A stretch of 64,000 nt of DNA from Kitasatospora humi (GTDB lineage: Bacteria; Actinomycetota; Actinomycetes; Streptomycetales; Streptomycetaceae): assembly GCF_020907985.1 (NCBI RefSeq), contig NZ_JAJJPA010000027.1:1-64000 (forward strand), in the 5' to 3' direction. The translations under genes and the position numbers were made by a program. The notes under the pieces were generated by a model. The model was given only the letters and a program-made list of their open reading frames with translations. It was not told where the DNA came from and ran no database searches. The stretch's first letter is position 1. Each line of letters starts with the position of its first letter. Shown in pieces: positions 32,345-40,764 of this stretch.

Positions 32345-32560
32345 CTCAGCACCATGGCCTGGTGTCACCTGCGGGTCTCACCTGGGAGCACCCTAGGGCA
32401 CCGGATCCGGCCGGTCACGACGACAGGCCGGAACTTCACCCGTTGGGCAGGGGTGCTGTGAGCGGCCGTTGACGGTGTGCCGGTCGACGTTGGCCCAGAT
32501 GGATGATCTTTCCTGCGTCGACTTGTCCGCGCCCCGTCGCGCCGTGTGATCGTTTGCCGC

Positions 32561-32881
32561 ATGCGACGTATCGCCCTCTCCGCACTGTTCGCCGCCGCCA
32601 CCCTGGTCGGGATGGCCGCCGCGCCCGCCCAGGCCGCCAGCGGTCAGGTGGTGGTCTACAGCACCCAGTTCCGGCCGCTGGACGTCTATCAGGACCCGCA
32701 CGGCTGCAAGAAGCTGCCGCTGGACACGCACGTGGTGTTCAACATGACCAACTCGCCGATCAAGGTCTACGCCGACCCGTTCTGCACCATCCCGATCACC
32801 GAGGACCCGACCACCGTCGGGACGCTCGAGCCCGGCCACGGCTCGCACGCCGGCGGGGCGGGCAGCTTCAAGGCGCCCTGA
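32561..32881 (+). CDS. Small secreted protein, unknown function
   Basis: 106 residues: a clear signal peptide (MRRIALSALFAAATLVGMAA-APAQA, cleaved near residue 26), then about 80 residues of beta-type sequence with exactly two cysteines (HGCKKLP and DPFCTIP), likely one disulfide. The C-terminus is Gly/His-rich. The repeated pattern of Tyr/Phe, Asp-Pro and Gly positions vaguely recalls beta/gamma-crystallin-like domains, but I cannot assign a family. The ATG at 32561 is preferred over a GTG at 32546. It is followed by a strong terminator. Confidence 0.7.
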   Translation: MRRIALSALFAAATLVGMAAAPAQAASGQVVVYSTQFRPLDVYQDPHGCKKLPLDTHVVFNMTNSPIKVYADPFCTIPITEDPTTVGTLEPGHGSHAGGAGSFKAP

Positions 32882-32964
32882 CGGGCGGTCAAGCGGTGGC
32901 CGCCGGGGGATGGCAGGGCTTCGCCGGGCGGGGCGGTCAGCAGCCCGCCCGACGGGGCCTCCCA

Positions 32965-32999
32965 CCGGTCCGGCACCGGCACTGCCGGTGCCGGACCGG
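32965..32999. terminator. 15-bp hairpin terminator
   Basis: CCGGTCCGGCACCGG (32965-32979) pairs perfectly with CCGGTGCCGGACCGG (32985-32999) around a 5-nt loop. It lies about 85 nt after the small secreted protein stop and before the convergent hypothetical gene; no T-run. Confidence 0.75.
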
Positions 33000-33063
33000 G
33001 CGCGGCCGACCGAGGGCGGCGACGGGACCGCGCGTCCCGTCGCCGCCCTTTCGCGCGGTGCGC

Positions 33064-33348
33064 TCAGCCGAGCCGGTCGACCAGCCAGCGGGCGCCCCGG
33101 ACCAGGGCCCCGCGGCGGCGCGCGCGGCGCGAGTTGCCCCGGGACTGGAGCGGGACGACGCCCGGTGGGGCGGCGGCCAGCGAGGCCAGCCGGGCGGCGG
33201 AGCGGGCCAGGTCGGTGCGCAGCCGGCGCCGTCGGCCCGGGTCGGTGGTGTGTTGCAGGGCCGCGTGCAGCCCTTCGATCTCGGCGACGGCCGCGGCCAG
33301 TCGCAGTGAGTCTGCGGAGCCGGCGGACCGGTGGTCCCCCCACGGCAT
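33064..33348 (-). CDS. Small basic hypothetical protein
   Basis: 94 residues, rich in Arg and Ala, predicted mainly helical: LRLAAAVAEIEGLHAALQHTTDPGRRRRLRTDLARSAARLASL would form a helical hairpin. I do not recognise a family. The ATG at 33346-33348 has an AAGGGA ribosome-binding site. The 80 bp upstream consist of 19-bp direct repeats. It lies downstream of the LCP gene on the same strand. Moderately likely to be real. Confidence 0.5.
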   Translation of the reverse strand: MPWGDHRSAGSADSLRLAAAVAEIEGLHAALQHTTDPGRRRRLRTDLARSAARLASLAAAPPGVVPLQSRGNSRRARRRGALVRGARWLVDRLG

Positions 33349-33358
33349 GCTCAGCGCT

Positions 33359-33441
33359 GTTCCCTTCGATCGGGTCCTTCGTGGTTCCTTCGGACGGGGC
33401 CTGTTCCCTCGGACGGGGCCTGTTCCCTCGGACGGGGCCTG
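33359..33441. repeat. 19-bp direct repeats between LCP and small gene
   Basis: Three clean copies of GTTCCCTCGGACGGGGCCT at 33385-33403 (one mismatch), 33404-33422 and 33423-33441, plus a diverged copy starting at 33359. The array fills nearly the whole gap between the LCP stop and the small basic gene start. Repeated sites of this size could bind a regulator; nothing similar is seen elsewhere in the window. Confidence 0.75.
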
Positions 33442-33447
33442 GGCGGC

Positions 33448-35082
33448 TCAGCCGTAGCTGAGGCCGGAGCAGGGGTCGGCGTCGGCGGATCTGAGGTTCT
33501 CGGTGATGCCGCTCGGCAGCCCGGTCGCCGAGGCACTGGCCGCGGCACCGGTCGAGGGCCCGGGCGAGCCACCCGAGGGGCTGCTCGCGGGGCTGCTCGC
33601 AGGGCCGTCGGAGGGGCTGCCGGTCGCCGTGGCGTCGGGCGGGTCGTCGTCGGCGGCGACCGGGCTGCCGGACTCCCCGGGGAGGCTGGCGGCGTAGTCG
33701 GCGCCGACGGTGACGGTCACGGCGGTGACCGACGGGCTCGACACGACCTGGGCGCCCGGGAAGTACTGGGCCAGCTGCTCGGCGGCGGTCTGCTTGCCGG
33801 CCGGGTACTCGACGGCCGTGACGGCGCGTTGGATCCCGTCGGGGTCCGTGCTGACGTCCTGGTAGCCGCGGGTCCGCAGCACCTGCTCCACCTGCAGCGA
33901 CAGGCCGGGGACGAAGCTGCCGTTCTGCACCACGATCGGCACCGTGACGTCGCCGGAGGGGGCCGCCGTCGGGGCCGGCGCGCTGCTCGGGCGGGCGGCG
34001 CTCCGGTCGTCCAGGGTGCGGTCCTGGCGCAGCAGCGTCCACAGGGTGTCGACGTCCGGGTGGATCAGTGCCACCCGTTCTCCCGCGTACCGCCACGGGG
34101 TGGTCACGAATTCCACGTCGGCGAGCTTGATCGACCGCAGTGAGCGGATGAACGAGGCCAGTTTCAGCGGGCTGCCCAGGCCCTGGTCGACCGTCAGCGA
34201 CCTGGTCGCGGAGTCGGCAAGCGGGAGCAGGGCGGTCAGGTCGAACCCCTTTGCCTGGATCTTCTTGACCAGCGCGGCCAGGAAGGCCTGCTGGCGCTTC
34301 ATCCGGCCGATGTCCGAGCCGTCCCCGAGGCCGTGCCGGGCGCGCACGTAGTCCAGCGCGCTCTGGCCGCTGACCGTCTGCAGGCCCTTCTTCAGGTGGA
34401 TCCCGAAGCCGTCCACGTCATTGGGCACGCACACCTGGACGCCGCCGACCGCGCCGGTCATGGCGGCGAAGCCCTTGAAGTCCACCACCACGGTGTGGTG
34501 CACCCGCAGTCCGGTCATGGTCTCCACGGTGTTCTGGCTGCACGCCGGGTTGCCGTTCGGTGCGGAGCCCACGGAGAACGCCGCGTTGAACATCTGGTCG
34601 TGCTGCGGTTCGGTCCACTTCCCGCCCGGCAGCAGGCAGGGCGGGATGTCCACCAGGGCGTCGCGGGGGATCGAGACGGCCACCGCGTGCCGGTGGTCGG
34701 CGTAGACGTGCAGCAGGATGGCGGTGTCGGAGTTGCCCGTGCCGACGTCGCCGCCCGCCAGGGCGGAGTTGCCCCCGGTCCGGCTGTCCGAGCCGAGCAC
34801 CAGCACGTTGACCGGGGTGTTGCCGGCCGCGTCCGACGGGCCGTCGGGCGGGCGGTGGGAGGAGATGCCGGCGCTGGAGAAGATCGAGAGGTTGCCGTCG
34901 AGCCGTTCGTAGAACCAGGAACCGGCCCCGGCTGTTCCCAGCATCAGGACGAACGCGGTCACCACGGCGACCTTCGCCAGTCGGCGGCGCTGCTGGGCAG
35001 TTGACGCCTCAGCGCTTAAGCTGGTGGTTTCCGCTCCGTCCTGGGCGTGCTGCTCCCCGGGGTTGGCCTCGGGATCGGTCAT
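33448..35082 (-). CDS. LCP-family cell-wall glycopolymer ligase (LytR-CpsA-Psr)
   Basis: Membrane-anchored enzyme that transfers polyprenyl-linked glycopolymers to peptidoglycan outside the cell. 544 residues: a cytoplasmic N-terminus, a single membrane helix at about 36-57, then the LCP domain (about 88-330) with NVLVLGSDSRTG, SDTAILLHV, the conserved Arg in VSIPRDALVDIP, YVRARHG and IGRMKRQQAF. A LytR_C domain follows (VPIVVQNGSFVPGLSLQVEQVLRTRGYQ). The last 80 residues are a Ser/Pro/Ala-rich disordered tail. It sits downstream of a SEDS protein gene on the same strand, fitting a wall-biogenesis locus. Confidence 0.93.
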   Translation of the reverse strand: MTDPEANPGEQHAQDGAETTSLSAEASTAQQRRRLAKVAVVTAFVLMLGTAGAGSWFYERLDGNLSIFSSAGISSHRPPDGPSDAAGNTPVNVLVLGSDSRTGGNSALAGGDVGTGNSDTAILLHVYADHRHAVAVSIPRDALVDIPPCLLPGGKWTEPQHDQMFNAAFSVGSAPNGNPACSQNTVETMTGLRVHHTVVVDFKGFAAMTGAVGGVQVCVPNDVDGFGIHLKKGLQTVSGQSALDYVRARHGLGDGSDIGRMKRQQAFLAALVKKIQAKGFDLTALLPLADSATRSLTVDQGLGSPLKLASFIRSLRSIKLADVEFVTTPWRYAGERVALIHPDVDTLWTLLRQDRTLDDRSAARPSSAPAPTAAPSGDVTVPIVVQNGSFVPGLSLQVEQVLRTRGYQDVSTDPDGIQRAVTAVEYPAGKQTAAEQLAQYFPGAQVVSSPSVTAVTVTVGADYAASLPGESGSPVAADDDPPDATATGSPSDGPASSPASSPSGGSPGPSTGAAASASATGLPSGITENLRSADADPCSGLSYG

Positions 35083-35175
35083 GGGTTCTCCGCGCGGTCT
35101 CCGACAGATCAGTGGGCCGGCGGGCTCCTCCGGAGCCGATCAGGAGGACGGTCCGGCCGAGTGATCCGGTTGCAC

Positions 35176-35195
35176 ACTTGCGCAATTTAGCAAGT
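35176..35195. promoter_or_regulatory. AT-rich inverted repeat upstream of LCP gene
   Basis: ACTTGC-GCAATTTA-GCAAGT, perfect 6-bp arms in the most AT-rich spot of the local region, about 95 bp before the LCP start. It also contains the 8-bp palindrome TTGCGCAA. On the minus strand TAAATT could serve as a -10 element. It is probably the LCP promoter or operator. Confidence 0.4.
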
Positions 35196-35259
35196 TTTGA
35201 GCAGACCGCATACCCCCGGCAACCGTGTTGCGGAGGATGCGGCTATTCGGCGCAGGGAA

Positions 35260-37020
35260 TCAGAACGCGGGAGTGTCGGGCTGCGTGCCGGTCGACGGCC
35301 GGTCGGGGCTGCCGGGCATACCGGGGATTCCGGGCATGCCGGGCATGCCGGGGGTCCCGGGCGCGCCGGGAGTCCCGGGGATGCCGGGCATGCCGGGGGT
35401 GCCTCCCGCCGGGGCGCCGGAGCGGTTCGCGGTGCCGTGCACCGTCGGCGCGCCGTAGGGCGGCGGGGTGGCCGCGGCGGGCGCGGCGGCCTCGCGGGGG
35501 GCGGCCCGCAGGTACATGGTGTCGTCGTCGCGCGCCTCGCCCTGGCCCGGCACGGTGCCGGCGGCCGGGGTGGGGGGCACCGCGGCGGCGGCCGGCTTGG
35601 GCGGCGCGATGACGCCCGACGACTCCGGCGCCGGTTCCAGCTCGTTGCGCCCGGCCGCGTCGCTCAGCTTCAGCAGGATCCCGGTGAGCAGCCAGTTGGC
35701 CAGGGTGGAGGAGCCACCGGCGGCCAGGAACGGCAGCGCCTTGCCGGTCAGCGGGATCAGGCCGCTGACGCCGCCGACCACCACGAAGACCTGCAGTCCC
35801 ACGGCGCTGGCCAGGCCGGTGGCGAGCAGCTTGCCGAACGGGTCGGAGAGCGCGATCGCCGTCTTCAGGCCGCGCTGCACGAACAGCCCGTAGACCAGCA
35901 GCACCGCGGTCACCCCGGCCAGGCCCAGCTCCTCACCGATGGTGGTGAAGATGAAGTCGCTGCGGCCGGCGAAGCCGATCAGCCAGGGCCGACCGCTGCC
36001 CAGCCCGGTGCCGGTGAGGTGCCCGGTGCCGAAGCTGAACAGCGCCTCGGCGGACTGGTTGGAGATGAGTGCCGGGTCGTGGTGCGGCTTGTAGTAGTCC
36101 AGCGGGTGCAGCCAGGCCTCGACCCGGCCGTGCACGTGCGGCTCGATGGAGCCGACCACGGCGGCGCCGCCGACGGCCATCACCAGCCCGAGGATCGTCC
36201 AGCTGGTCCGCTCGGTGGCCACGTAGAGCATCACGATGAAGACGCCGAAGAAGATCAGCGAGGTGCCCAGGTCGCGCTCGAAGATCAGCACCAGCAGGCT
36301 GACCGCCCAGATCGCCACCACCGGCCCGAGGTTGCGCATCCGCGGCAGGCTCATGCCCATGACCTTGCGGCCGACCAGCGCCAGCGCGTCCCGGCTCATC
36401 ATCAGGTAGCCGGCGAAGAAGATGCAGATGGCCAGCTTGACGAACTCGTCCGGCTCCAGCTGCGGCAGGCCCGGGATCTTGATCCAGCGCTTGGCGCCGA
36501 AGTCGTCGCCGGGGAAGAAGGCGGGCGCGGCCAGCAGCACCAGGCCGCCGACCATCACGATGTAGACGTAGCGCTGGAAGAACCGGTGGTGCTTGATGAA
36601 CGCGATCATCGCCATCGCGATCGGCACCGAGATGAAGAGGAACTGCACCTGCGAGGGCGCGGCCGGGAGCTTCTGGTAGTCGCCCTTGGCGGCGTGGACG
36701 ATCGCGTAGGACTGGTCCAGCCGGTTGAGCAGCACCAGGCCGAGCCCGTTGAGCAGCACCGCGCAGGGCAGGATCAGCGGGTCCGCGTACCGGGCGTACT
36801 TGCGCATCACCAGGTGCGCGCCGAACACCAGCACGGTGAAGGACACCCCGTAGACCAGCAGGCCCGGCGGCATCCTGTCGTTCAGCGCCAGGTCGGCGTC
36901 GATGTACGCGAACAGGCAGATCGCGAGGGCGAAGGCCAACAGCGCCGCCTCGATGTTGCGCCGCCGGTCGGCCCCGCGCTGGCCCTCGGCACGCTGGCTG
37001 GCCCGTTGGCTGCCTATCAC
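35260..37020 (-). CDS. SEDS-family wall polymerase (FtsW/RodA) with collagen-like tail
   Basis: Peptidoglycan glycosyltransferase of the SEDS family in the cytoplasmic membrane. 586 residues with a GTG start at 37018-37020 (GGGGAG upstream). About ten or more membrane helices span 25-490. Signatures include FFPGDDFGAKRWIKIPGL, LEPDEFVKLAICIFFAGYL, IFERDLGTSLIFFG and FIFTTIGEELGLAG, the last near the catalytic region. After the last helix there is a Pro/Ala-rich tail of about 100 residues that includes eleven consecutive Gly-X-Pro triplets (about 534-566), a collagen-like stretch. Downstream is an LCP-family gene. FtsW and RodA roles cannot be separated from sequence alone. Confidence 0.93.
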   Translation of the reverse strand: MIGSQRASQRAEGQRGADRRRNIEAALLAFALAICLFAYIDADLALNDRMPPGLLVYGVSFTVLVFGAHLVMRKYARYADPLILPCAVLLNGLGLVLLNRLDQSYAIVHAAKGDYQKLPAAPSQVQFLFISVPIAMAMIAFIKHHRFFQRYVYIVMVGGLVLLAAPAFFPGDDFGAKRWIKIPGLPQLEPDEFVKLAICIFFAGYLMMSRDALALVGRKVMGMSLPRMRNLGPVVAIWAVSLLVLIFERDLGTSLIFFGVFIVMLYVATERTSWTILGLVMAVGGAAVVGSIEPHVHGRVEAWLHPLDYYKPHHDPALISNQSAEALFSFGTGHLTGTGLGSGRPWLIGFAGRSDFIFTTIGEELGLAGVTAVLLVYGLFVQRGLKTAIALSDPFGKLLATGLASAVGLQVFVVVGGVSGLIPLTGKALPFLAAGGSSTLANWLLTGILLKLSDAAGRNELEPAPESSGVIAPPKPAAAAVPPTPAAGTVPGQGEARDDDTMYLRAAPREAAAPAAATPPPYGAPTVHGTANRSGAPAGGTPGMPGIPGTPGAPGTPGMPGMPGIPGMPGSPDRPSTGTQPDTPAF

Positions 37021-37186
37021 ACGAACTCCCCACCGGCACGGCACACTGGACCGGCGAATTCTCGCATGCCGAGCGGGGTGGGCCTCGCACCGACCCGAGA
37101 CCAAGGGGGCGCGCACTGCGCCCTACGCGCCGGGGGGCGGCGCGGCTAGACTGAGCCGCCGTACAACAGGGAGAGGGGTGGCACGG

Positions 37187-37543
37187 ATGACGGGCTGGAG
37201 CAGGCTCGACGACCCCTCGCCGCAGCTGCTGCAGCAAGCGGCTGCCTCCTTCGGCCTGCTCGCCTCCACCATGCGGCTGCACATCGTCTGGGTGCTCAGC
37301 CAGGGCGAAGCCGACGTCGGCACCCTGGCCGACCGGGTCGGCGGCACCCTGCAGGCGGTCAGCCAGCACCTGGCCAAGCTCAAGCTGGCCGGCATCGTCT
37401 CCAACCGCCGCGAGGGCCGCCGCCAGGTCTACGGCGTCGAGGACCCGCAGATGGCCAGCCTGGTCCGGTTGATGGTCGAGAACCTGAACGCCGCCGGGAC
37501 GCCGCTCGCCGAGGTGCGGCACCTGCGGAGCAGCGATGGCTGA
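37187..37543 (+). CDS. ArsR-family regulator of the MgtA-type ATPase
   Basis: Winged-helix repressor of 118 residues: AAASFGLLASTMRLHIVWVLSQGEADVGTLADRV, then TLQAVSQHLAKLKLAGIVSNRREGRRQVYGV. No CxC or cysteine metal site is present; histidines at the N- and C-terminal helices could bind metal. I use the ATG at 37187 with a GAGAGGGG site 8 nt upstream; a GTG at 37178 adds three residues. Its stop overlaps the ATPase start (ATGGCTGA), so the two are translationally coupled and it probably represses the pair according to a cation level. Confidence 0.88.
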   Translation: MTGWSRLDDPSPQLLQQAAASFGLLASTMRLHIVWVLSQGEADVGTLADRVGGTLQAVSQHLAKLKLAGIVSNRREGRRQVYGVEDPQMASLVRLMVENLNAAGTPLAEVRHLRSSDG

Positions 37544-40187
37544 GCGCGTGGCGCACCAGCTCCGGGCGGCCCGCGGCCGACCGGACGGCGGTGCGCCCGC
37601 GGCGCTCGGCCCGGCCCGGCTGAGCCGGTTGCAGGCGCTGCGCGCGTTCGACGCCTCACCGCGCGGCCTGCCGGAGCAGGAGGCCGAGGAACGCCTCGCC
37701 CGGCACGGCGAGAACACCGTGCTCCCCGAGCCCGAGCCCGGCCGGCTGGGCCGGATCCCCAGCGCGCTCGGCGACCCGTTCACCGGGCTGCTGGCCGGCC
37801 TGACTGCGGTCTGCGCGCTGATCGGATCCTGGGGCAGCACCGCGATACTGGGCACCCTGGTGGTCACCGCCTGCGCGCTGCGGCTGACCGACGAGCACCG
37901 CGCCGCCACCGCGCTGGCCGCGCTGCGGGCGCTGGTGCCGACCACCGCGACGGTGCTGCGCCGGGCCGGCGGGACGGAACCGCTGGCCCGCGAACTGCCG
38001 GTCGAACAGCTGGTGCCCGGCGACGTGGTCCACCTCGCCGCCGGTGACGCGGTGCCCGCGGACCTGCGCCTGCTGCGCGCCGAAGGGCTGACCCTGGACC
38101 AGTCGGCGCTGACCGGCGAGAGCGAGCCGGTGCACCGCGCCGCCGTCGACCTGCCGCCGGCCGCGGCGTCCAGCCCGTTCGAGGAACCGCACCTGTGCTT
38201 CGCCGGCAGCACCGTGGTCACCGGCAGCGCCACCGCGCTGGTGCTCGCCACCGGCGCCGACACCCGGTTCGGCGTCGCGCACCGGCCCGGACCGGTCCGG
38301 CACCCGGGACGCTCGGCGGTGGAGCGCGGGGTGCGCCGGGCGGTGCGGGCGATGGTCCTCTTCATGGCCGCCGCCGTCCCGGCCACGGTGGCGGCCGACA
38401 CCCTGCTGCACGGCTGGAGCGCAGCCCTGCTGCCGTTCGCGGTCGCCGCCGCGGTCGGCCTCACCCCGGAACTGCTGCCGCTGGTGATCAGCGCGGTGCT
38501 GGCCCGGGGCAGCGCGGGGCTGCGCCGGGACGGCCTGGTGGTGCGCCGGCTGCCCACGATCGGCGAACTGGGCGCGCTCGACGTGCTCTGCCTGGACAAG
38601 ACCGGCACCCTCAGCAACGGCGAGACCGCGGTGCTCGGCGGCCTGGACCCGGCCGGCGAGCCCGACCAGGAGCCGCTGCGCTGGGCCGCGCTGGCCGCCG
38701 AGGCCGCGCTGCTGGCGGGCGACCCGGGGCTGGCCGCACCGCTGGACGAGGCGCTGCTGGTCACGGCCGACCAGGCCGGACTGCTGGACGGCCCGGACTC
38801 GACCGTCCGGCAGCTGCTGCCGTTCGACCCGGTGCGCCGCTACGCCGGTGCCGTGCTGGGCCTGCGGGAGGACGGGCACCGGCAGCTGCTGGTGGTCAAG
38901 GGCGCGCCGGAGGCGGTGCTGGAGCGCTGCCCGGAGCTGCCCGAGGGGCAGCGGGCCGCCGCGCTGGCCCTGGTCGACCGGCAGGCCGCCGCCGGGGTGC
39001 GGCTGCTCGCGGTGGCGCTGGCCGAGCAGCCGCGGCTGGGCACCGCGGTGGACTTCGACGGGCTGCGGCTGCTGGGCTTCGTGGCGCTGAGCGACGAGCC
39101 GGTGGCCGGCGCGGCCGCCGCCCTCGCCGAACTGTCCGGCAGCGGGGTCGCGCTCACCGTGCTGACCGGTGACCACCCGAGCACCGCGCTGCGGCTGTGC
39201 GAGCAGCTGGGGCTCGCGGTGGACCGGGTGGTGCTGGGCGCCGAACTGGCCGGGCTGAGCGAGGCGGAACTGGCTGCGGCGGCAGCCCGCGGGGCGCTCT
39301 TCGCGCGCTGCGACCCGGAGCAGAAGGCCGCCGTGGTGCGGGCCCTGCGCCGGGCCGGGCACACCGTCGGGTTCCTGGGCGACGGCGTCAACGACGTGCC
39401 GGCGCTGCGGACGGCGGACGTCGGCTTCGTCACCCCGGGCGCCGTCGGCGCGGCGCGGGCCTGGGCGGACGTGCTGCTCGGCGGCAGCGATCCGGCCCGG
39501 CTGGGCCGGGCGCTGGCGGTCGGCCGCGAGGCGGTCGCCCGCGTCGCCGCCTACCTGCGGATCGCACTCTCCTGCAACCTGGGCAACGCGGTCTCGATGC
39601 TGGCCGGCGGGGTGCTGCTGCCGTTCCTGCCGATGCTGCCGGCCCAGGTGCTGCTGCAGAACCTCTGCTTCGACGCGGCGCAGCTGTCGTTCGCGGTCTC
39701 CGGGCGGCACCTGGCCGGTGGGGCGGGGCCCGGCGGCCGGCCGGTGCGGCTGCGCTGGGGGGCGCTCGCGGCCTTCGCGCTCGGCTTCGGGCTGCTCAAC
39801 TCGGTCGGCGACGTGGCGCTCTTCGCGGTGATGCGGCGGATCACCCACGGGTTCACCGGGCCCGGCGCGGAGGGCATGTTCCACACCGCCTGGTTCACCG
39901 AGAACCTGCTCACCCAGGCGCTGGCCCTGCCGGTGCTCCACGGACTGACCGGCGCCCGGCCGCGGCCGCCGCGCCCGGTCTGGTGCGCGGCGGCCGCGCT
40001 GGCGGTGCTGGGGGTGCTGCTGCCGTCACTGCCGGGCAGTGGGCACCTGGGCTTCGTGCCGCTGCCGTTCGGCGCGGCCGGCCCGCTGGCCCTGGTGGTG
40101 CTGGGCTACGGGGGGCTGCTGCTGGCCGCCCGCCGGCTCTGGCGCCTGCTCGCTCGCTGGGACGGGCTGCGGCGGCAGGCCGCCTGA
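37536..40187 (+). CDS. P-type cation-transporting ATPase, MgtA-like (P3B)
   Basis: ATP-driven cation transporter of 883 residues, cytoplasmic membrane. Motifs in order: VPGDVVHLAAGDAVPADLR and LTGES in the actuator domain; GLTPELLPLVISAVLARG in TM4, typical of Mg2+-transporting MgtA/MgtB; the phosphorylation site CLDKTGTLS with Asp354; KGAPEAVLERC in the nucleotide domain; TGDHPSTAL; and GDGVNDVPAL at the hinge. A C-terminal membrane domain completes it. The first 60 residues match the cation ATPase N-terminus. The regulator is of ArsR type, not the PhoP/MgtL type seen in enterics. Substrate Mg2+ is the family guess. Confidence 0.9.
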   Translation: MAERVAHQLRAARGRPDGGAPAALGPARLSRLQALRAFDASPRGLPEQEAEERLARHGENTVLPEPEPGRLGRIPSALGDPFTGLLAGLTAVCALIGSWGSTAILGTLVVTACALRLTDEHRAATALAALRALVPTTATVLRRAGGTEPLARELPVEQLVPGDVVHLAAGDAVPADLRLLRAEGLTLDQSALTGESEPVHRAAVDLPPAAASSPFEEPHLCFAGSTVVTGSATALVLATGADTRFGVAHRPGPVRHPGRSAVERGVRRAVRAMVLFMAAAVPATVAADTLLHGWSAALLPFAVAAAVGLTPELLPLVISAVLARGSAGLRRDGLVVRRLPTIGELGALDVLCLDKTGTLSNGETAVLGGLDPAGEPDQEPLRWAALAAEAALLAGDPGLAAPLDEALLVTADQAGLLDGPDSTVRQLLPFDPVRRYAGAVLGLREDGHRQLLVVKGAPEAVLERCPELPEGQRAAALALVDRQAAAGVRLLAVALAEQPRLGTAVDFDGLRLLGFVALSDEPVAGAAAALAELSGSGVALTVLTGDHPSTALRLCEQLGLAVDRVVLGAELAGLSEAELAAAAARGALFARCDPEQKAAVVRALRRAGHTVGFLGDGVNDVPALRTADVGFVTPGAVGAARAWADVLLGGSDPARLGRALAVGREAVARVAAYLRIALSCNLGNAVSMLAGGVLLPFLPMLPAQVLLQNLCFDAAQLSFAVSGRHLAGGAGPGGRPVRLRWGALAAFALGFGLLNSVGDVALFAVMRRITHGFTGPGAEGMFHTAWFTENLLTQALALPVLHGLTGARPRPPRPVWCAAAALAVLGVLLPSLPGSGHLGFVPLPFGAAGPLALVVLGYGGLLLAARRLWRLLARWDGLRRQAA

Positions 40188-40199
40188 CCGGCGCGCGCC

Positions 40200-40646
40200 T
40201 CAGCCCTCGGCGCCGAGCAGCATCCGGTTCAGCAGGTCGCGCAGTGTCCGGCGCTCCTCCTGGGAGAGGGTGGCCAGCGGCTCCCGGGCGAAGTGCAGGG
40301 AGCTGCGCAGCTCGGCGGAGGCGGTCCGGCCGGCCTCGGTGGCGGCGACCAGCTTGACCCGGCGGTCCTGCGGGTCGGCCTGGCGGGTGACGAAGCCGCG
40401 GGTCTCCAGCCGGTCGACGATGCCGGTGATGTTGGACGGCTCGCAGCTGAGCGTCTGCGCGATCCGCCGCATCGGCAGCGGACCGAAGCGCAGCAGGGCG
40501 AGCACCTTGGCCTGGGCGCCGGTGAGCGAGCGGGCCTGGGCGGCCTCCTCGTACTCCCGGTGGAAGATGGCCACCAGTCCCGCCATCAGTTCGACCACGT
40601 CGCGGGTCAGCTGCTCTTCGTCGGTCTGCTCCTGGATGCTCTCCAT
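40200..40646 (-). CDS. MarR-family regulator
   Basis: Dimeric winged-helix repressor of 148 residues: GAQAKVLALLRFGPLPMRRIAQTL, then CEPSNITGIVDRLETRGFVTRQADPQDRRVKLVAATEAG with the wing DPQDRR. The start is the ATG at 40644-40646. It is divergent from a zinc-independent MDR oxidoreductase, its likely target. The gap holds a palindromic site with extra half-sites. The 40187/40200 ends converge on the ATPase gene. Confidence 0.93.
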   Translation of the reverse strand: MESIQEQTDEEQLTRDVVELMAGLVAIFHREYEEAAQARSLTGAQAKVLALLRFGPLPMRRIAQTLSCEPSNITGIVDRLETRGFVTRQADPQDRRVKLVAATEAGRTASAELRSSLHFAREPLATLSQEERRTLRDLLNRMLLGAEG

Positions 40647-40657
40647 GAATTCATGCT

Positions 40658-40724
40658 ACCTGAATATTTGACATCCTGAACCTTTCAGGTCCAGGGTTTA
40701 CTTCATCTGGTCAACCTTTCAGGT
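40658..40724. promoter_or_regulatory. MarR-type operator and -35 box
   Basis: The core palindrome CCTGAA-CCT-TTCAGG is at 40675-40689, flanked by half-sites ACCTGAA (40658-40664) and TTTCAGGT (40717-40724). A perfect -35 TTGACA at 40668-40673 overlaps the left part of the palindrome on the plus strand; no good -10 follows at 17 bp (TTTACT at 40697 is 23 bp away). The layout suggests the MarR protein blocks the oxidoreductase promoter and its own. Confidence 0.7.
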
Positions 40725-40764
40725 ACCCGTGCACCCGCACCCCGCATCCCCAAGGAGCGCCACC

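Noticed and set aside
35933..38764. 943-codon minus-strand open frame
   Set aside because: It crosses the SEDS gene out of frame and the ATPase gene antisense; no conserved content.
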